Positions 18,644 to 27,551 of a stretch of 64,000 nt of DNA are shown here, one piece after another (position 1 is the stretch's first letter; every line of letters starts with the position of its first letter). Both the position numbers and the translations under genes were made by a program. This stretch comes from Cellulomonas edaphi (GTDB lineage: Bacteria; Actinomycetota; Actinomycetes; Actinomycetales; Cellulomonadaceae): contig NZ_JAUCGR010000004.1 in NCBI RefSeq assembly GCF_030362815.1, forward strand, positions 240,435 to 304,434. The letters run 5' to 3'. The notes below the pieces were generated by a model, which saw only the letters and a program-made list of their open reading frames with translations, was not told the DNA's origin and did not search any database.

Positions 18644-20208
18644 CGCTCGACCTGGCGGCGCGCACCGGCGCGCTCGAGGACGCGCTCGTCGCGTCGGGGG
18701 ACCGGCTCCCGGCCGCCCTGGCGGACGAGGCGCGCGCGGTCATCGGCCGAGCGCGCGAACGCGGCGGGCTGTCCGCCGAGCACACGGTGGTCGCGCTCGC
18801 CGGCGCCACGGGGTCCGGCAAGTCGTCGCTGCTCAACGCGCTCGTGGGGCAGGAGCTCGCGCAGCCGGGCGTGCAGCGGCCCACGACCTCGCACGCGCTC
18901 GCGGCCGTCTGGGGCGCGGGCGCGGACCCCGTGCTCGACTGGCTCGAGGTGCCGCGTCGCCACCAGATGGGCGCGGGGGGAGGGCTCGTGCTGGTCGACC
19001 TGCCGGACCACGACTCGATCGTCGTGGAGCACCGCGTGCGTGCCGAGCGGCTGGTCGAGCGCGCCGACCTGTTGGTGTGGGTGGTCGACCCGCAGAAGTA
19101 CGCCGACGCCGCGCTGCACGAGCGCTACCTGCGGCCCCTCGCAGGCCACGGCGAGGTGACGGTGGTGGTGCTCAACCAGGTGGACAGGCTCACGCCCGGC
19201 GAGGTCGCAGCGTGCCTGGCCGACCTGCGCCGCCTCGTGGCCGAGGACGGCCTGGTCGGTGCGCGCGTGCTGGCGGTCTCGGCGCGCACCGGCAGCGGCA
19301 TGGACGCGCTGCGCGGGATCCTGGACGAGGCGGCGGCCAAGCGCGAGGCGTCCACCCGGCGCTGGGCGGCGGACACCAGGACCGCGGCGCGGCGCGTGGT
19401 GGACGAGCTGGGCTCCGCCGACCGCCGGCGGGAGCCCACACGCGCGACCACGCGGCTGGTCTCCGGGCTCGAGGACGCGGCGGGCGTGCCGACCGTCGTG
19501 GAAGCCGTGCGCGGCTCCTTCAAGCGCGACGCCCATGCCGCGACGGGCTGGCCCGTGACCCGTTGGCTCGGCAGGTTCCGGCGTGACCCGCTGCGACGCC
19601 TGGGGCTGCGCACGCAGGCCGAGCGGCCGAACCTGGCGCGCACGTCCCTGCCGACCGCCACGCCGACCGTGATGGCGGCCGCACGGACCGCCGTGCGCGA
19701 CTACGCCGCGGACGCGACGGCGACGCTGCCGGACGCGTGGGCCCTGGACGCGCGGCGCCGCGCATCGGCCGCGACCGAAGGGCTCGCAGACGCGCTCGAC
19801 CAGGCCGTGGCGGGCACCGCGCTCGACGCGTCGCGCCGACCCCGGTGGTGGCGGGTGGTGGGCACGGCGCAGTGGGCCGTGCTCGGCGTGCTCGTCGTCG
19901 GCCTGCTGTGGCTCGGGGTCCTGGGCGTGCTCGACTACCTGCGGCTGCCACCGCCGCCCGTCCCCGAGTGGCACGACTTCCCGGTGCCCACGCTCATGGT
20001 GGTCGGCGGGGTCGTGCTGGGTCTGCTGCTCGCGCTGCTGTCCCGCATCGCGGCCGCGATCGGTGCCCGACGACGCGCGGCCCGCGCCGCCCGACGGCTG
20101 CGGCGCTCGGTCGAGGCGGTCGCCCGCGACCGTGTGGTGGCGCCAGTCGACGGGGTGGTCGCCGACCTGGCCCGGGCGCGGGAGCAGGCCCGCCGGGCCG
20201 CCTCCTGA
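18640..20208 (+). CDS. YfjP-type membrane GTPase, second pair, downstream member
   Basis: A 522-residue paralogue of the 12571 gene product. G1 is GATGSGKSS near residues 54-62, switch QRPTTSHAL near 80-88, G3 DLPDHDSI near 120-127, G4 NQVD near 178-181 and G5 VSARTGSG near 212-219. DLLVWVVDPQKYADAALH is almost identical in both copies. Two membrane helices near 412-436 and 451-473 are longer than in the first copy, and a basic tail follows. The ATG overlaps the preceding stop. A membrane-remodelling or stress role is inferred from DynA/DynB and IniA/IniC; the real function is unknown. Confidence 0.8.
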   Translation: MTLDLAARTGALEDALVASGDRLPAALADEARAVIGRARERGGLSAEHTVVALAGATGSGKSSLLNALVGQELAQPGVQRPTTSHALAAVWGAGADPVLDWLEVPRRHQMGAGGGLVLVDLPDHDSIVVEHRVRAERLVERADLLVWVVDPQKYADAALHERYLRPLAGHGEVTVVVLNQVDRLTPGEVAACLADLRRLVAEDGLVGARVLAVSARTGSGMDALRGILDEAAAKREASTRRWAADTRTAARRVVDELGSADRRREPTRATTRLVSGLEDAAGVPTVVEAVRGSFKRDAHAATGWPVTRWLGRFRRDPLRRLGLRTQAERPNLARTSLPTATPTVMAAARTAVRDYAADATATLPDAWALDARRRASAATEGLADALDQAVAGTALDASRRPRWWRVVGTAQWAVLGVLVVGLLWLGVLGVLDYLRLPPPPVPEWHDFPVPTLMVVGGVVLGLLLALLSRIAAAIGARRRAARAARRLRRSVEAVARDRVVAPVDGVVADLARAREQARRAAS

Positions 20209-20244
20209 GGCTGGCAGAATCGACCGGTCGACGAGAGGAACCCC

Positions 20245-20745
20245 ATGACCCGCCTGCACGTCCCGGTCGCCCTGCGGTGGTCGGATCTCGACGCCTACCA
20301 GCACGTCAACAACGTCGAGATGTTCCGCCTGCTCGAGGACGCCCGCATCACGGCGTTCTGGCGGCACGCCGACGCGCACGATGACCACGCGTGGCCGACC
20401 GCCGTGCTGGACACCGGCCCCCACGCGAGCTCGCACACTCTCGTGGCGCGCCAGGAGATCGAGTACCTGCGACCGCTGGGCTTCACGCGCAACCCGGTGC
20501 GCGTCGAGATGTGGATCGGGCACCTCGGCGGCGCGAGCCTGGAGGTCTGCTACGAGGTGCACGACGGCGCGGCGGGCCTTGCGAGGACGGGCCCCTCGTC
20601 GGGCGGTGCGCCGTACGCCAAGGCCGCGACGACCATCGTCGTGGTCGACGCCGCGACCGAGAAGCCGCGCCGCATCACGGCCGACGAGCGCGCGGCCTGG
20701 GAGCCCTTCGTGGAGGAGCCGCTCAGCTTCCGCCGGCGTCGCTAA
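20245..20745 (+). CDS. Acyl-CoA thioesterase, hotdog fold (YbgC/FadM-like)
   Basis: A 166-residue hotdog-fold protein. LRWSDLDAYQHVNNVEMFRLLEDAR near residues 11-35 is the characteristic thioesterase motif with the catalytic Asp (RWSDLDAYQHVNN). It probably hydrolyses acyl-CoA or 4-hydroxybenzoyl-CoA-like thioesters in the cytoplasm. The ATG at 20245 has a GAGAGGAA site. In many actinobacteria a thioesterase of this type follows ettA; here the second GTPase pair lies between. Its end overlaps the converging next gene by 23 bases. Confidence 0.85.
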   Translation: MTRLHVPVALRWSDLDAYQHVNNVEMFRLLEDARITAFWRHADAHDDHAWPTAVLDTGPHASSHTLVARQEIEYLRPLGFTRNPVRVEMWIGHLGGASLEVCYEVHDGAAGLARTGPSSGGAPYAKAATTIVVVDAATEKPRRITADERAAWEPFVEEPLSFRRRR

Positions 20746-22369
20746 GGCGGACGTCGCTGGGCCGGACGTCGCTCGCCCGGTCGGTGCGGGCCCGCTCCGC
20801 CCGCTCGGCGGCGCGCGCGATGTTCCGCTGCATGCCGCCGAACACCACCCCGTGGAACGGGTACACCGCCCACCAGTAGAGCTGGCCGGTCAGGCCGCGC
20901 GGGTGGAACAGCGCACGGTGGGAGAACACCGTCGGCGGGTGCGTCCAGCCGCGACCGTCGTCGACCGGCTCGACCCGCAGCTCCAGCCACGCGAGGCCCG
21001 GCACGCGCATCTCGGCGCGCAGCCGCAGCAGGCGACCGGGCTCGATCGCCTCGACGCGCCAGAAGTCGACCGCGTCGTCGACCACCAGGCGCTCGGCGTC
21101 CCGGCGCCCGCGACGCAGCCCGGGACCGCCGGCCAGACGGTCCATCAGGCCGCGCACGCGCCAGGCCAGCCCCCAGGAGTACCAGCCGCGCTCGCCGCCC
21201 ACCGCCTCGATCACCCGCCACAGGGCGGCGGGGGACGCGTCGACCTCGACCCGGCGCTCGTCGACGTAGAGCGAGCCGCCGGCCCAGTCGGGGTCGGTGG
21301 GCAGGGGGTCGCTGGGGGCCCCGGCCACGGCCGCCGACGACCACCGCGTGCTGACGGCCGCCTCCTGGATGCGCTGCAGCGCCAGCCGGACGGCCCGGTC
21401 GAAGCCCACCAGGCCGCCGGGCGGGTCGGGCACGAAGGCGGCGATGTCGTGCTCGTCGCACACCACCTCGTGCACCAAGGACTCCACGAGCGGCCGGGCG
21501 AGGCCCGACGGCACGGGAGTCACGAGCGAGACCCACAGGCTCGACAGGCGCGGCGTCAGGACGCCGACGCCGACGATGACCCGTCGGGGCAGGCCTGCCG
21601 CGCGCGCGTACCGCTGCATCATGTCGCGGTAGGTGAGCACGTCCGGGCCGCCGATGTCGAAGCCCCGGCTGACCTCGCGCGGCATCGCGGCCGAACCCAC
21701 GAGGTAGCGCAGCACGTCCCGGATCGCGATCGGCTGGATGCGGTTCTCCACCCAGCGCGGCACCGTCATGGCGGGCAGCCGCTCGGTGAGGTAGCGCATC
21801 ATCTCGAACGACGCCGAGCCCGAGCCGAGGATCACCGCCGCGCGCAGCACCGTGGTCGGCACGCCGCTCGCCAGCAGGATCTCGCCCACCTCGGTGCGCG
21901 AGGCCAGGTGCGGGGACAGGTCCTCGCCCTGCGGGTAGAGGCCACCGAGGTAGACCATCCGGCCGACTCCGGCCTCGCGGGCCGCCTGCCCGAACACGAG
22001 AGCGGTGTGGCGGTCGGTCTGCTCGAACGTGCGGCCCGACCCGAGCGAGTGGATGAGGTAGTAGGCCACGTCGACGCCGTCGAGCGCCTTCGCGATCTGC
22101 TCCGGCTCGGCCGCGTCGGCCTGGACCACCTCGACCTCGCCGTACCAGCTCTGCCCGCGCAGCCGGTCGGGATTGCGGGCGATCGCGCGCACCCGGTAGC
22201 CGGCCGCCAGCAGCTCGGGCACCAGGCGGCCGCCCACGTACCCCGTCACGCCGGTGACCGCGGCGAGCGGGGCGTCCGCGCGCGGCCGCCCGTCCTCGCC
22301 CACACCCGGCACCAGGCCGGGCAGCGTCCGTGCGGCGGGCAGCGGCACCAGGGAGTCGTCTGCGGTCAT
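20723..22369 (-). CDS. NmrA-like NAD(P)-binding protein with DUF2867 domain
   Basis: A 548-residue two-domain protein. The N-terminal half has an atypical-SDR Rossmann fold (AVTGVTGYVGGRLVPELLAAGYRVRAIARNP near 36-66) with YYLIHSLGSGRTFEQTD near 108-124. The C-terminal half (about 370-525), with GERGWYSWGLAWRVRGLMDRL and LYWWAVYPFHGVVF, matches the DUF2867 layout, a START/SRPBCC-like module. Fusions of this kind are common in actinobacteria, and their substrate is unknown. I chose the ATG at 22369; the upstream frame is a low-complexity shadow. Confidence 0.82.
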   Translation of the reverse strand: MTADDSLVPLPAARTLPGLVPGVGEDGRPRADAPLAAVTGVTGYVGGRLVPELLAAGYRVRAIARNPDRLRGQSWYGEVEVVQADAAEPEQIAKALDGVDVAYYLIHSLGSGRTFEQTDRHTALVFGQAAREAGVGRMVYLGGLYPQGEDLSPHLASRTEVGEILLASGVPTTVLRAAVILGSGSASFEMMRYLTERLPAMTVPRWVENRIQPIAIRDVLRYLVGSAAMPREVSRGFDIGGPDVLTYRDMMQRYARAAGLPRRVIVGVGVLTPRLSSLWVSLVTPVPSGLARPLVESLVHEVVCDEHDIAAFVPDPPGGLVGFDRAVRLALQRIQEAAVSTRWSSAAVAGAPSDPLPTDPDWAGGSLYVDERRVEVDASPAALWRVIEAVGGERGWYSWGLAWRVRGLMDRLAGGPGLRRGRRDAERLVVDDAVDFWRVEAIEPGRLLRLRAEMRVPGLAWLELRVEPVDDGRGWTHPPTVFSHRALFHPRGLTGQLYWWAVYPFHGVVFGGMQRNIARAAERAERARTDRASDVRPSDVRLSDAGGS

Positions 22370-22421
22370 GTGCGCAGTCTGTGCGCGGCCGTCGTCGGCT
22401 GCATGTCGAGGACCGCGGCTC

Positions 22422-23426
22422 TCAGGTTCCTGACAGGAGCGCGAGGGTCTGGCGCTCGGCCGCGTGCTGGGTTCTCGTCGGGCCGATCGTCGAGCCGTGC
22501 TCCCACAGGTCGAACAGCCGCTGGTCGATGTAGGAGGCGCGACACACGGCGGGCGTGTTGCCCAGCTCCTCGGCGACGTCCTTGACCACCTGGGTGGCGA
22601 TGCGGCGGCGGGCGCGCTCGCTGCGGGGTGCAGGCCCCGCGGCCGCGAGCCCGCGCGCGGCAAGCACCGTGGCGTGCCACGTGCGGAAGTCCTTGGCGCT
22701 CGCGTCGGCACCCAGGCGCTGCTTGACGTACGTCGAGATGTCCGCGCTCGTCACGTCGTGCCACGTGCCGTCCTCGTCGCGCCACGCCAGCAGCTCGGGG
22801 TTGTCGTCGGGCCTGCGCACGAGGCTGCGCACCAGGCGCGCGACGTCGTCGTCCTCGACCACCGTGTCGCGGATCTGCCCCGACTTCGCGGGGAACCGCA
22901 GGTGCACGCGCCCCTCGTCACCCTCGGACGCCGGCGCGAGCACGCGGACGTGCTCGCGCAGCAACGTCGCCAGGCCGTACGAGCCGTGCTTGGCGGCGTA
23001 CCCCTCGCCACCGATCCGCAGGTAGGCGAGGTCGAGCAGCCGGAACGCGAGCGCGAGCGCCTTGTCCCGCGGCCAGCCCGTCAGCTGGAGGTCGCGCCGG
23101 ACGCGCCGCCGAGCGGCCGGCAGCCGCCGCGCGACGTCCAGCACGTGGTCGTGCTTGAGCCGGTCCCGGCGCGTGCGCCACTGCTGGTGGTAGAGGTACT
23201 GCCGGCGCGCCGCCGCGTCCATGCCGGCGGCCTGGATGTGCCCGTTGTGCCACGGGCTGATCCACACGTCGTCCCACGCGGGCGGGATGGCGAGCGCGAC
23301 GATGCGCGCGAGGTGCTCCTCGTCGACGATCCGGGCGCGCTCCAGGTCGAGGTAGACGAACGACCGACCCTGCTTGCGCCGGGTCCAGCCGGGGGAGTCG
23401 ATGCGAACGCGGCGCAGGCGGACCAT
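22422..23426 (-). CDS. Type IB DNA topoisomerase
   Basis: A 334-residue eukaryote/poxvirus-like topoisomerase IB that relaxes supercoils through a 3'-phosphotyrosine intermediate. The N-terminal domain includes GRSFVYLDLERARIVD and PPAWDDVWI; the catalytic domain has LDLAYLRIGGEGYAAKHGSYGLATLL (first Arg and Lys), KDFRTWHATVLAA (Arg/His) and SYIDQRLFDLWE near residue 310 with the active-site Tyr. The ATG at 23426 has a GTGAGGA site. It is monocistronic. Bacterial members are patchily distributed and their cellular role is not well defined. Confidence 0.9.
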   Translation of the reverse strand: MVRLRRVRIDSPGWTRRKQGRSFVYLDLERARIVDEEHLARIVALAIPPAWDDVWISPWHNGHIQAAGMDAAARRQYLYHQQWRTRRDRLKHDHVLDVARRLPAARRRVRRDLQLTGWPRDKALALAFRLLDLAYLRIGGEGYAAKHGSYGLATLLREHVRVLAPASEGDEGRVHLRFPAKSGQIRDTVVEDDDVARLVRSLVRRPDDNPELLAWRDEDGTWHDVTSADISTYVKQRLGADASAKDFRTWHATVLAARGLAAAGPAPRSERARRRIATQVVKDVAEELGNTPAVCRASYIDQRLFDLWEHGSTIGPTRTQHAAERQTLALLSGT

Positions 23427-23507
23427 GTGCAGATCCTCACCCGGCCACGCGACGCGCGCTCGCCGACCGCCGCGCGCCCGGGCGCGGGCCCACCCGCGCG
23501 ACGATAC

Positions 23508-23563
23508 CGTCACTCCGCCACGAGACCGTCACGTGCGGGTGACGGTCTCGTGGCGGAGTGACG
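23508..23563. repeat. Perfect 25-bp palindrome
   Basis: Arms 23508-23532 and 23539-23563 are exact inverted complements with a 6-base GTGCGG loop. Each arm itself contains the heptamer CCGTCAC (or its complement) twice. The element sits 81 bases upstream of the topoisomerase gene start and 48 bases beyond the TesB stop on the minus strand. It may terminate the tesB transcript, but there is no U tract. A REP-like dispersed repeat or a protein-binding palindrome is equally possible. Confidence 0.7.
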
Positions 23564-23611
23564 ATCTCGACTGCCGGGCGCCTGCGGCGCCGGCGCGCCG
23601 AGCACCGCGGG

Positions 23612-24505
23612 TCAGGCGGGGAGGCGGAGCATGCCCTCCTGCGCGATCGACGCCACCAGGACGCCCTCGCGCGTGAACACGCGCGCCGCGCCCAGGCCGC
23701 GCCCGCCCTGCGCGCTCGGCGAGGTCTGGACGTACAGGAGCCAGTCGTCGACGCGGACGTCGCGGTGCCACCACATGGCGTGGTCCAGGCTCGCGATCGA
23801 CAGGCCGGGCGTCACCCATGAGTTGCCCGAGCGCCGCAGGATGGGTTCGAGGAGCACCTGGTCGCACGCGTAGGCGAGCAGCGCGCGGTGCAGCAGCTGG
23901 TCGTCGGGGACCGGACCCCGGGAGCGGAACCACACCGCCTGCTGGCCCAGGTGCGACGGCGCGGGTCCCAGGTAGATCGAGCCGCCGACGTGCCGGACGT
24001 CGAACGCCGCCTCCTGCGTCCAGAACTTCGCGACGGGGTGGTCGATGCCGGACAGCAGGTCGAGGGCCGAGCGGACGTCCTCGGGCGCGGGGACGTCGGT
24101 CGGCATCTCGTCGGCGTAGTCGATGCCCCCCTGGTCCTCCTGGAACGAGGCGATCATCGACAGGATCGGCACCCCGCCCTGCAGCGCGTGCGTGCGGCGC
24201 GCGCTGAACGATCGCCCGTCGCGCAGCCGCTCGACGGCGAAGCCGATCGGTTCGCGCACGTCACCCGCGCGCAGGAAGTAGCCGTGCATCGAGTGCGGCA
24301 GGCGCCCGTCGGGGATGGTGCGCCCCGCGGCGAGCAGCGACTGCGCGAGCACCTGGCCGCCGAACACCCGCCCGTTGGGCTGCGGCAGGCTCGAGCCCGT
24401 GAAGGTGTCGGGCGCGGAGGGGTCCGGCAGCAGGTCGAGGATGCCGAGCACCTGCTCGGTCGCGCCGTGCGGGGGCAGCTGCTCACTGGTCACGCGCGCC
24501 AGCAT
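23612..24505 (-). CDS. tesB: Acyl-CoA thioesterase II (TesB)
   Basis: A 297-residue double-hotdog thioesterase that hydrolyses medium/long-chain acyl-CoAs. Recognisable parts are GRVFGGQVLAQSLLAAGRT near residues 45-63, HSMHGYFLRAGD near 71-82, SIASLDHAMWWH near 236-247 with the catalytic Asp, and the C-terminal SIAQEGMLR. The start is either ATG 24505 or GTG 24493. It follows the haemoglobin gene by 36 bases on the same strand, so it may be the third gene of a ptsI-glbO-tesB transcript. Confidence 0.92.
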   Translation of the reverse strand: MLARVTSEQLPPHGATEQVLGILDLLPDPSAPDTFTGSSLPQPNGRVFGGQVLAQSLLAAGRTIPDGRLPHSMHGYFLRAGDVREPIGFAVERLRDGRSFSARRTHALQGGVPILSMIASFQEDQGGIDYADEMPTDVPAPEDVRSALDLLSGIDHPVAKFWTQEAAFDVRHVGGSIYLGPAPSHLGQQAVWFRSRGPVPDDQLLHRALLAYACDQVLLEPILRRSGNSWVTPGLSIASLDHAMWWHRDVRVDDWLLYVQTSPSAQGGRGLGAARVFTREGVLVASIAQEGMLRLPA

Positions 24506-24541
24506 CCCACGGCCGCGAGCGCTCGGGCCGTGCGCGGTGGG

Positions 24542-24925
24542 TCAGTCCTCGAAGGTGTTGAGCATCGAGTGCGCGGCGCGCTCAAGGTAGTCCCACAGCT
24601 CCGCGCGGTGCAGCGGGGCCAGGTCGAGCGAGTCGACCGCGGCACGCATGTGCAGCAGCCAGCGGTCGCGCGCGTCGGGGTTGACCTTGTACGGCGCGTG
24701 CCGCATCCGCAGCCGGGGGTGGCCGCGCTGCTCGGAGTAGGTGGTGGGGCCGCCCCAGTACTGCTCGAGGAACAGGGTGAGGCGCTCGGCGGCGGGTCCG
24801 AGGTCGTCCTCGGGATACATCGGCTTGAGCACGGGGTCGGCGGCCACGCCGCGGTAGAACTCGTCGACCAGCGCCACGAAGGTGTCGTGCCCGCCGATCG
24901 CCGCGTAGAAGGAGTCGGGTCTCAC
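24542..24925 (-). CDS. glbO: Group II truncated haemoglobin (trHbO)
   Basis: A 127-residue 2-over-2 globin, the same length as mycobacterial GlbO and very similar to it: [35 protein letters not shown], then [20 protein letters not shown] with the proximal His in the RHAP motif. Trp in YWGG-type and Tyr residues of the distal pocket are present. Likely roles are O2/NO handling or peroxidase chemistry near the membrane. GTG 24925 gives MRPDSFY; GTG 24940 is the alternative. It lies 23 bases after ptsI on the same strand, an unusual neighbour for a globin. Confidence 0.93.
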   Translation of the reverse strand: MRPDSFYAAIGGHDTFVALVDEFYRGVAADPVLKPMYPEDDLGPAAERLTLFLEQYWGGPTTYSEQRGHPRLRMRHAPYKVNPDARDRWLLHMRAAVDSLDLAPLHRAELWDYLERAAHSMLNTFED

Positions 24926-24948
24926 GCCCTCAATCCTCACACGCGCGG

Positions 24949-26640
24949 CTACAGGCCCAGCTCGACGAGCACGGGCAGCTCGCCCCGCACCGTGGCCCGC
25001 GCGTCCGCGGCCGACGACGCCGCCAGCGCGAGGCCGGCGAGCCGGCGGCACTCGTCGTACGTGACGGACGCCAGCACCGCGGCGACGTCCGCCAGCGCGC
25101 GGGGCGTCATCGACAGCGAGGTCACGCCGAGCCCGACGAGCACGGCAGCCAGCGCGGGCGAGGCCGCGGCCTCGCCGCACACGCCCACGGGCCGGCCCTG
25201 TGCGGCGGCACCCGCGCACGTCGCGGCCACCAGCTGCAGGACGGCCGGCTGCCACGCGACGGACAGGTGGGCGACCGCGCCGAGCAACCGGTCGGCCGCC
25301 ATCGTGTACTGCACCAGGTCGTTGGTGCCCACGGACGCAAAGGTCGCGTGCGCGAGGATGGGGCCCGCCATGAGTGCCGCGCTCGGCACCTCGACCATGA
25401 CGCCCGCGTGGTCCAGCCCGTGCCGGGCGCACGCCGCGACGAAGTCCGCGGCCTCGTCGACGGTCGAGACCATGGGGGCCATCACCCACACGTCCGCGGA
25501 CTCGGCGGCGCGCGCCCTGGCGATGGCCGTGAGCTGGTCCTCGAGGATGTCCGGGTGCTGCGCGGCGGTGCGCAGCCCGCGCACTCCCAGCGCGGGGTTG
25601 ACCTCGCCGTCGCCGGCCAGGAACGGCATGGGCTTGTCCGCGCCGGCGTCGAGCGTGCGGATCACCACCTTGCGATCCGCGAACGCCGCGAACACCTGCC
25701 GGTAGGCGGCGACCTGCTCGTCGATCGACGGCGCCTCGTCGCGGTCCAGGAACGCGAACTCGGTGCGGAACAGCCCCACGCCCTCCGCGCCGGCGGCGGC
25801 CGCCGCCTTCGACGCGGCGGGGTCGCCGACGTTGGCGAGCAGCTCCACGCGGTGCCCGTCGGCCGTCTGCCCCGGTCCGGTGAACGTCCGCACCTGCGCG
25901 GCGAGGGCGCGCGCGGCCGCCACCTGCTCGGCGTCGGGAGCGACGGTCACGGTCCCGGCCGCGCCGTCGACCAGCACGAGCGTGTCCTCGTCGAGCGCGT
26001 CGAGGATGCCCCGGGCCGCGACGACCCCCGGGATGCCCAGCGCCCGGGCCAGGATCGCCGTGTGCGCGGTGGGTCCGCCCTCCGCCGTGACGATCGCGAG
26101 CACGCGCTCGGCGTCGAGCGTCGCGACGAGGGCGGGGGCGAGGTCGGTACCGACCAGGACGAACGGCTCGTCCCGCTCGGGCACGCCGGGCGCCGCCCGG
26201 CCGGTGAGCTCGGCGACGAGCCGGTCGCGGACGTCCGCGATGTCCCGCGTGCGCTCCGCGAACACGCCACCGATGGCGAGAAACTGCTCGGCGACCGCGT
26301 CGGCCGCCTCCCACACGGCGCGCTCGGGCACCAGGTGCTCGGTCATCACGCGCTCGACCGCGTCCGCCACGAGCGTCGGGTCGGCGGCGATTGCGGCGGT
26401 GGTGTGCAGCAGGTCGGCCGAGTCGCCCTGTGCGCGGTCGGCCGCGGCGTCGAGGTCGGCGCGCACGCGCTCGGAGGCGGCGGCGATGCTGCGCGCGGCC
26501 GCGTCGTGGTCGGCGCCGGGAGGCAGGCGGCGGCCCGCGGGCGGTTCCGTGACCGGGTCCGGCATCAGGACGGCGGGCGCGGCGACCCGGCCCGGGCTCA
26601 CGCCGATGCCGGTGACGACAGTGTGGGGCTGCGGGCTCAC
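24949..26640 (-). CDS. ptsI: PTS enzyme I (phosphoenolpyruvate-protein phosphotransferase)
   Basis: A 563-residue enzyme that takes phosphate from PEP and passes it to HPr. The active His lies in [12 protein letters not shown] near residues 186-197. The PEP-binding barrel shows [16 protein letters not shown] near 295-310, [12 protein letters not shown] near 331-342, [11 protein letters not shown] near 424-434, [14 protein letters not shown] near 446-459 and [10 protein letters not shown] with the catalytic Cys near 500. The GTG at 26640 has GAGGAGG upstream. It diverges from the EIIB and EIIA genes. HPr is not in the window. Confidence 0.95.
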   Translation of the reverse strand: MSPQPHTVVTGIGVSPGRVAAPAVLMPDPVTEPPAGRRLPPGADHDAAARSIAAASERVRADLDAAADRAQGDSADLLHTTAAIAADPTLVADAVERVMTEHLVPERAVWEAADAVAEQFLAIGGVFAERTRDIADVRDRLVAELTGRAAPGVPERDEPFVLVGTDLAPALVATLDAERVLAIVTAEGGPTAHTAILARALGIPGVVAARGILDALDEDTLVLVDGAAGTVTVAPDAEQVAAARALAAQVRTFTGPGQTADGHRVELLANVGDPAASKAAAAAGAEGVGLFRTEFAFLDRDEAPSIDEQVAAYRQVFAAFADRKVVIRTLDAGADKPMPFLAGDGEVNPALGVRGLRTAAQHPDILEDQLTAIARARAAESADVWVMAPMVSTVDEAADFVAACARHGLDHAGVMVEVPSAALMAGPILAHATFASVGTNDLVQYTMAADRLLGAVAHLSVAWQPAVLQLVAATCAGAAAQGRPVGVCGEAAASPALAAVLVGLGVTSLSMTPRALADVAAVLASVTYDECRRLAGLALAASSAADARATVRGELPVLVELGL

Positions 26641-26827
26641 CTGGGACGACCTCCTCGTCGAGTCCCGTGCAGTCTTGTCCTACCGGCGCCACCGACGCCA
26701 ACCGACACGCGTCGCCGGGCGGCCGCTGGGCCGGACGGTGGACAGGTCGCCGGGTGGGGCCCGCGCAGGGTTAGGCTTGCTGGTGCGCGCGTCGACAGAT
26801 CGCGCCAGGTGACCCTGGGGAGTTCTT
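26641..26827. promoter_or_regulatory. Divergent PTS control region
   Basis: The 187-base gap holds promoters for ptsI (minus) and the EIIB-EIIA genes (plus). A TTAGGCTT element with core TAGGCT at 26772-26777 is a likely plus-strand -10. I looked for a DasR-type dre palindrome and found none. Confidence 0.4.
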
Positions 26828-27058
26828 TTGAGCAAGGCAGAGCAGATCCTCGCAGCGCTGGGTGGGGACACGAACGTCGTGGACCTCGAGCCGTGCATCA
26901 CCCGCCTGCGGGTCGAGGTCGGCGACGCGCAGCTGGTGGACGAGGCGGCGCTCAAGGCGTCGGGTGCGTTCGGCGTCGTGCGCTCCGGCCGCATCGTCCA
27001 GGTCATCGTCGGCCCCGAGGCCGACAACCTCGCGGCCGAGCTCGACTCCCTGCGCTGA
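26828..27058 (+). CDS. PTS EIIB subunit, glucose/GlcNAc family
   Basis: A 76-residue stand-alone EIIB. The phosphocysteine is Cys23 in LEPCITRLRVEV, followed by LKASGAFGVVRSGRIVQVIVG, as in PtsG/NagE B domains. Its size and sequence resemble NagF of Streptomyces, so GlcNAc is as likely as glucose. It receives phosphate from EIIA and passes it to sugar bound in an EIIC that is not in this window. Translation starts at TTG 26828 with GGGGAG at a good distance. EIIA follows 11 bases after the stop. Confidence 0.9.
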   Translation: MSKAEQILAALGGDTNVVDLEPCITRLRVEVGDAQLVDEAALKASGAFGVVRSGRIVQVIVGPEADNLAAELDSLR

Positions 27059-27069
27059 CTCCCGGCACC

Positions 27070-27531
27070 GTGGCGACGCTGCGGCTGCTGAGCCCTCTGT
27101 CCGGCGTCGTCCGCCCCGTCTCGGCCGTCCCCGACGTCGTGTTCGCCGAGCAGATCATCGGTCCGGGTGTGGCGATCGAGCCGGAGCGCAGCCAGACGCA
27201 GCACGTCGTCGCACCGGCCGACGGCGTGGTGGGCGCGCTGCACCCGCACGCCTTCGCGCTCGAGCTCGCCGACGAGCGGTCGGTGCTGGTGCACCTCGGC
27301 ATCGACACCGTCACGCTTGCGGGTCTCGGCTTCACGCTGCACGTTCGCGCCGGGGAGGCCGTGACCGCGGGGCAGCGGCTCGTCTCGTGGTCGCCCGTGG
27401 ACGTGGCCGCCGCCGGCCTCGCCACCATCTGCCCCGTGGTCGCGCTGCAGGCGCCCGAGGGCTCGGTGGTGGCTCTCGTCGCCGACGGCGTCGCGGTGGC
27501 CGCGGGGGACCCCCTGCTCGACTGGTACTGA
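27070..27531 (+). CDS. crr: PTS EIIA subunit, glucose family (Crr-like)
   Basis: A 153-residue EIIA of the glucose superfamily. The phosphorylated His is His75 in VLVHLGIDTV, with His60 (HPHAFAL) as the partner His. VVAPADGVV precedes them, as in Crr. It accepts phosphate from HPr-P and donates it to EIIB Cys23 of the preceding gene; in relatives it also regulates other transporters. GTG 27070 is the first start that gives the family N-terminus LLSPLSGVV. It is the second gene of the two-gene unit. Confidence 0.9.
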   Translation: MATLRLLSPLSGVVRPVSAVPDVVFAEQIIGPGVAIEPERSQTQHVVAPADGVVGALHPHAFALELADERSVLVHLGIDTVTLAGLGFTLHVRAGEAVTAGQRLVSWSPVDVAAAGLATICPVVALQAPEGSVVALVADGVAVAAGDPLLDWY

Positions 27532-27551
27532 GCCCGACCCGTCCGACGCGA

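Noticed and set aside
26641..26827. DasR (dre) operator for the PTS genes
   Set aside because: No ACTGGTCTAGACCAGT-like palindrome was found in the gap.
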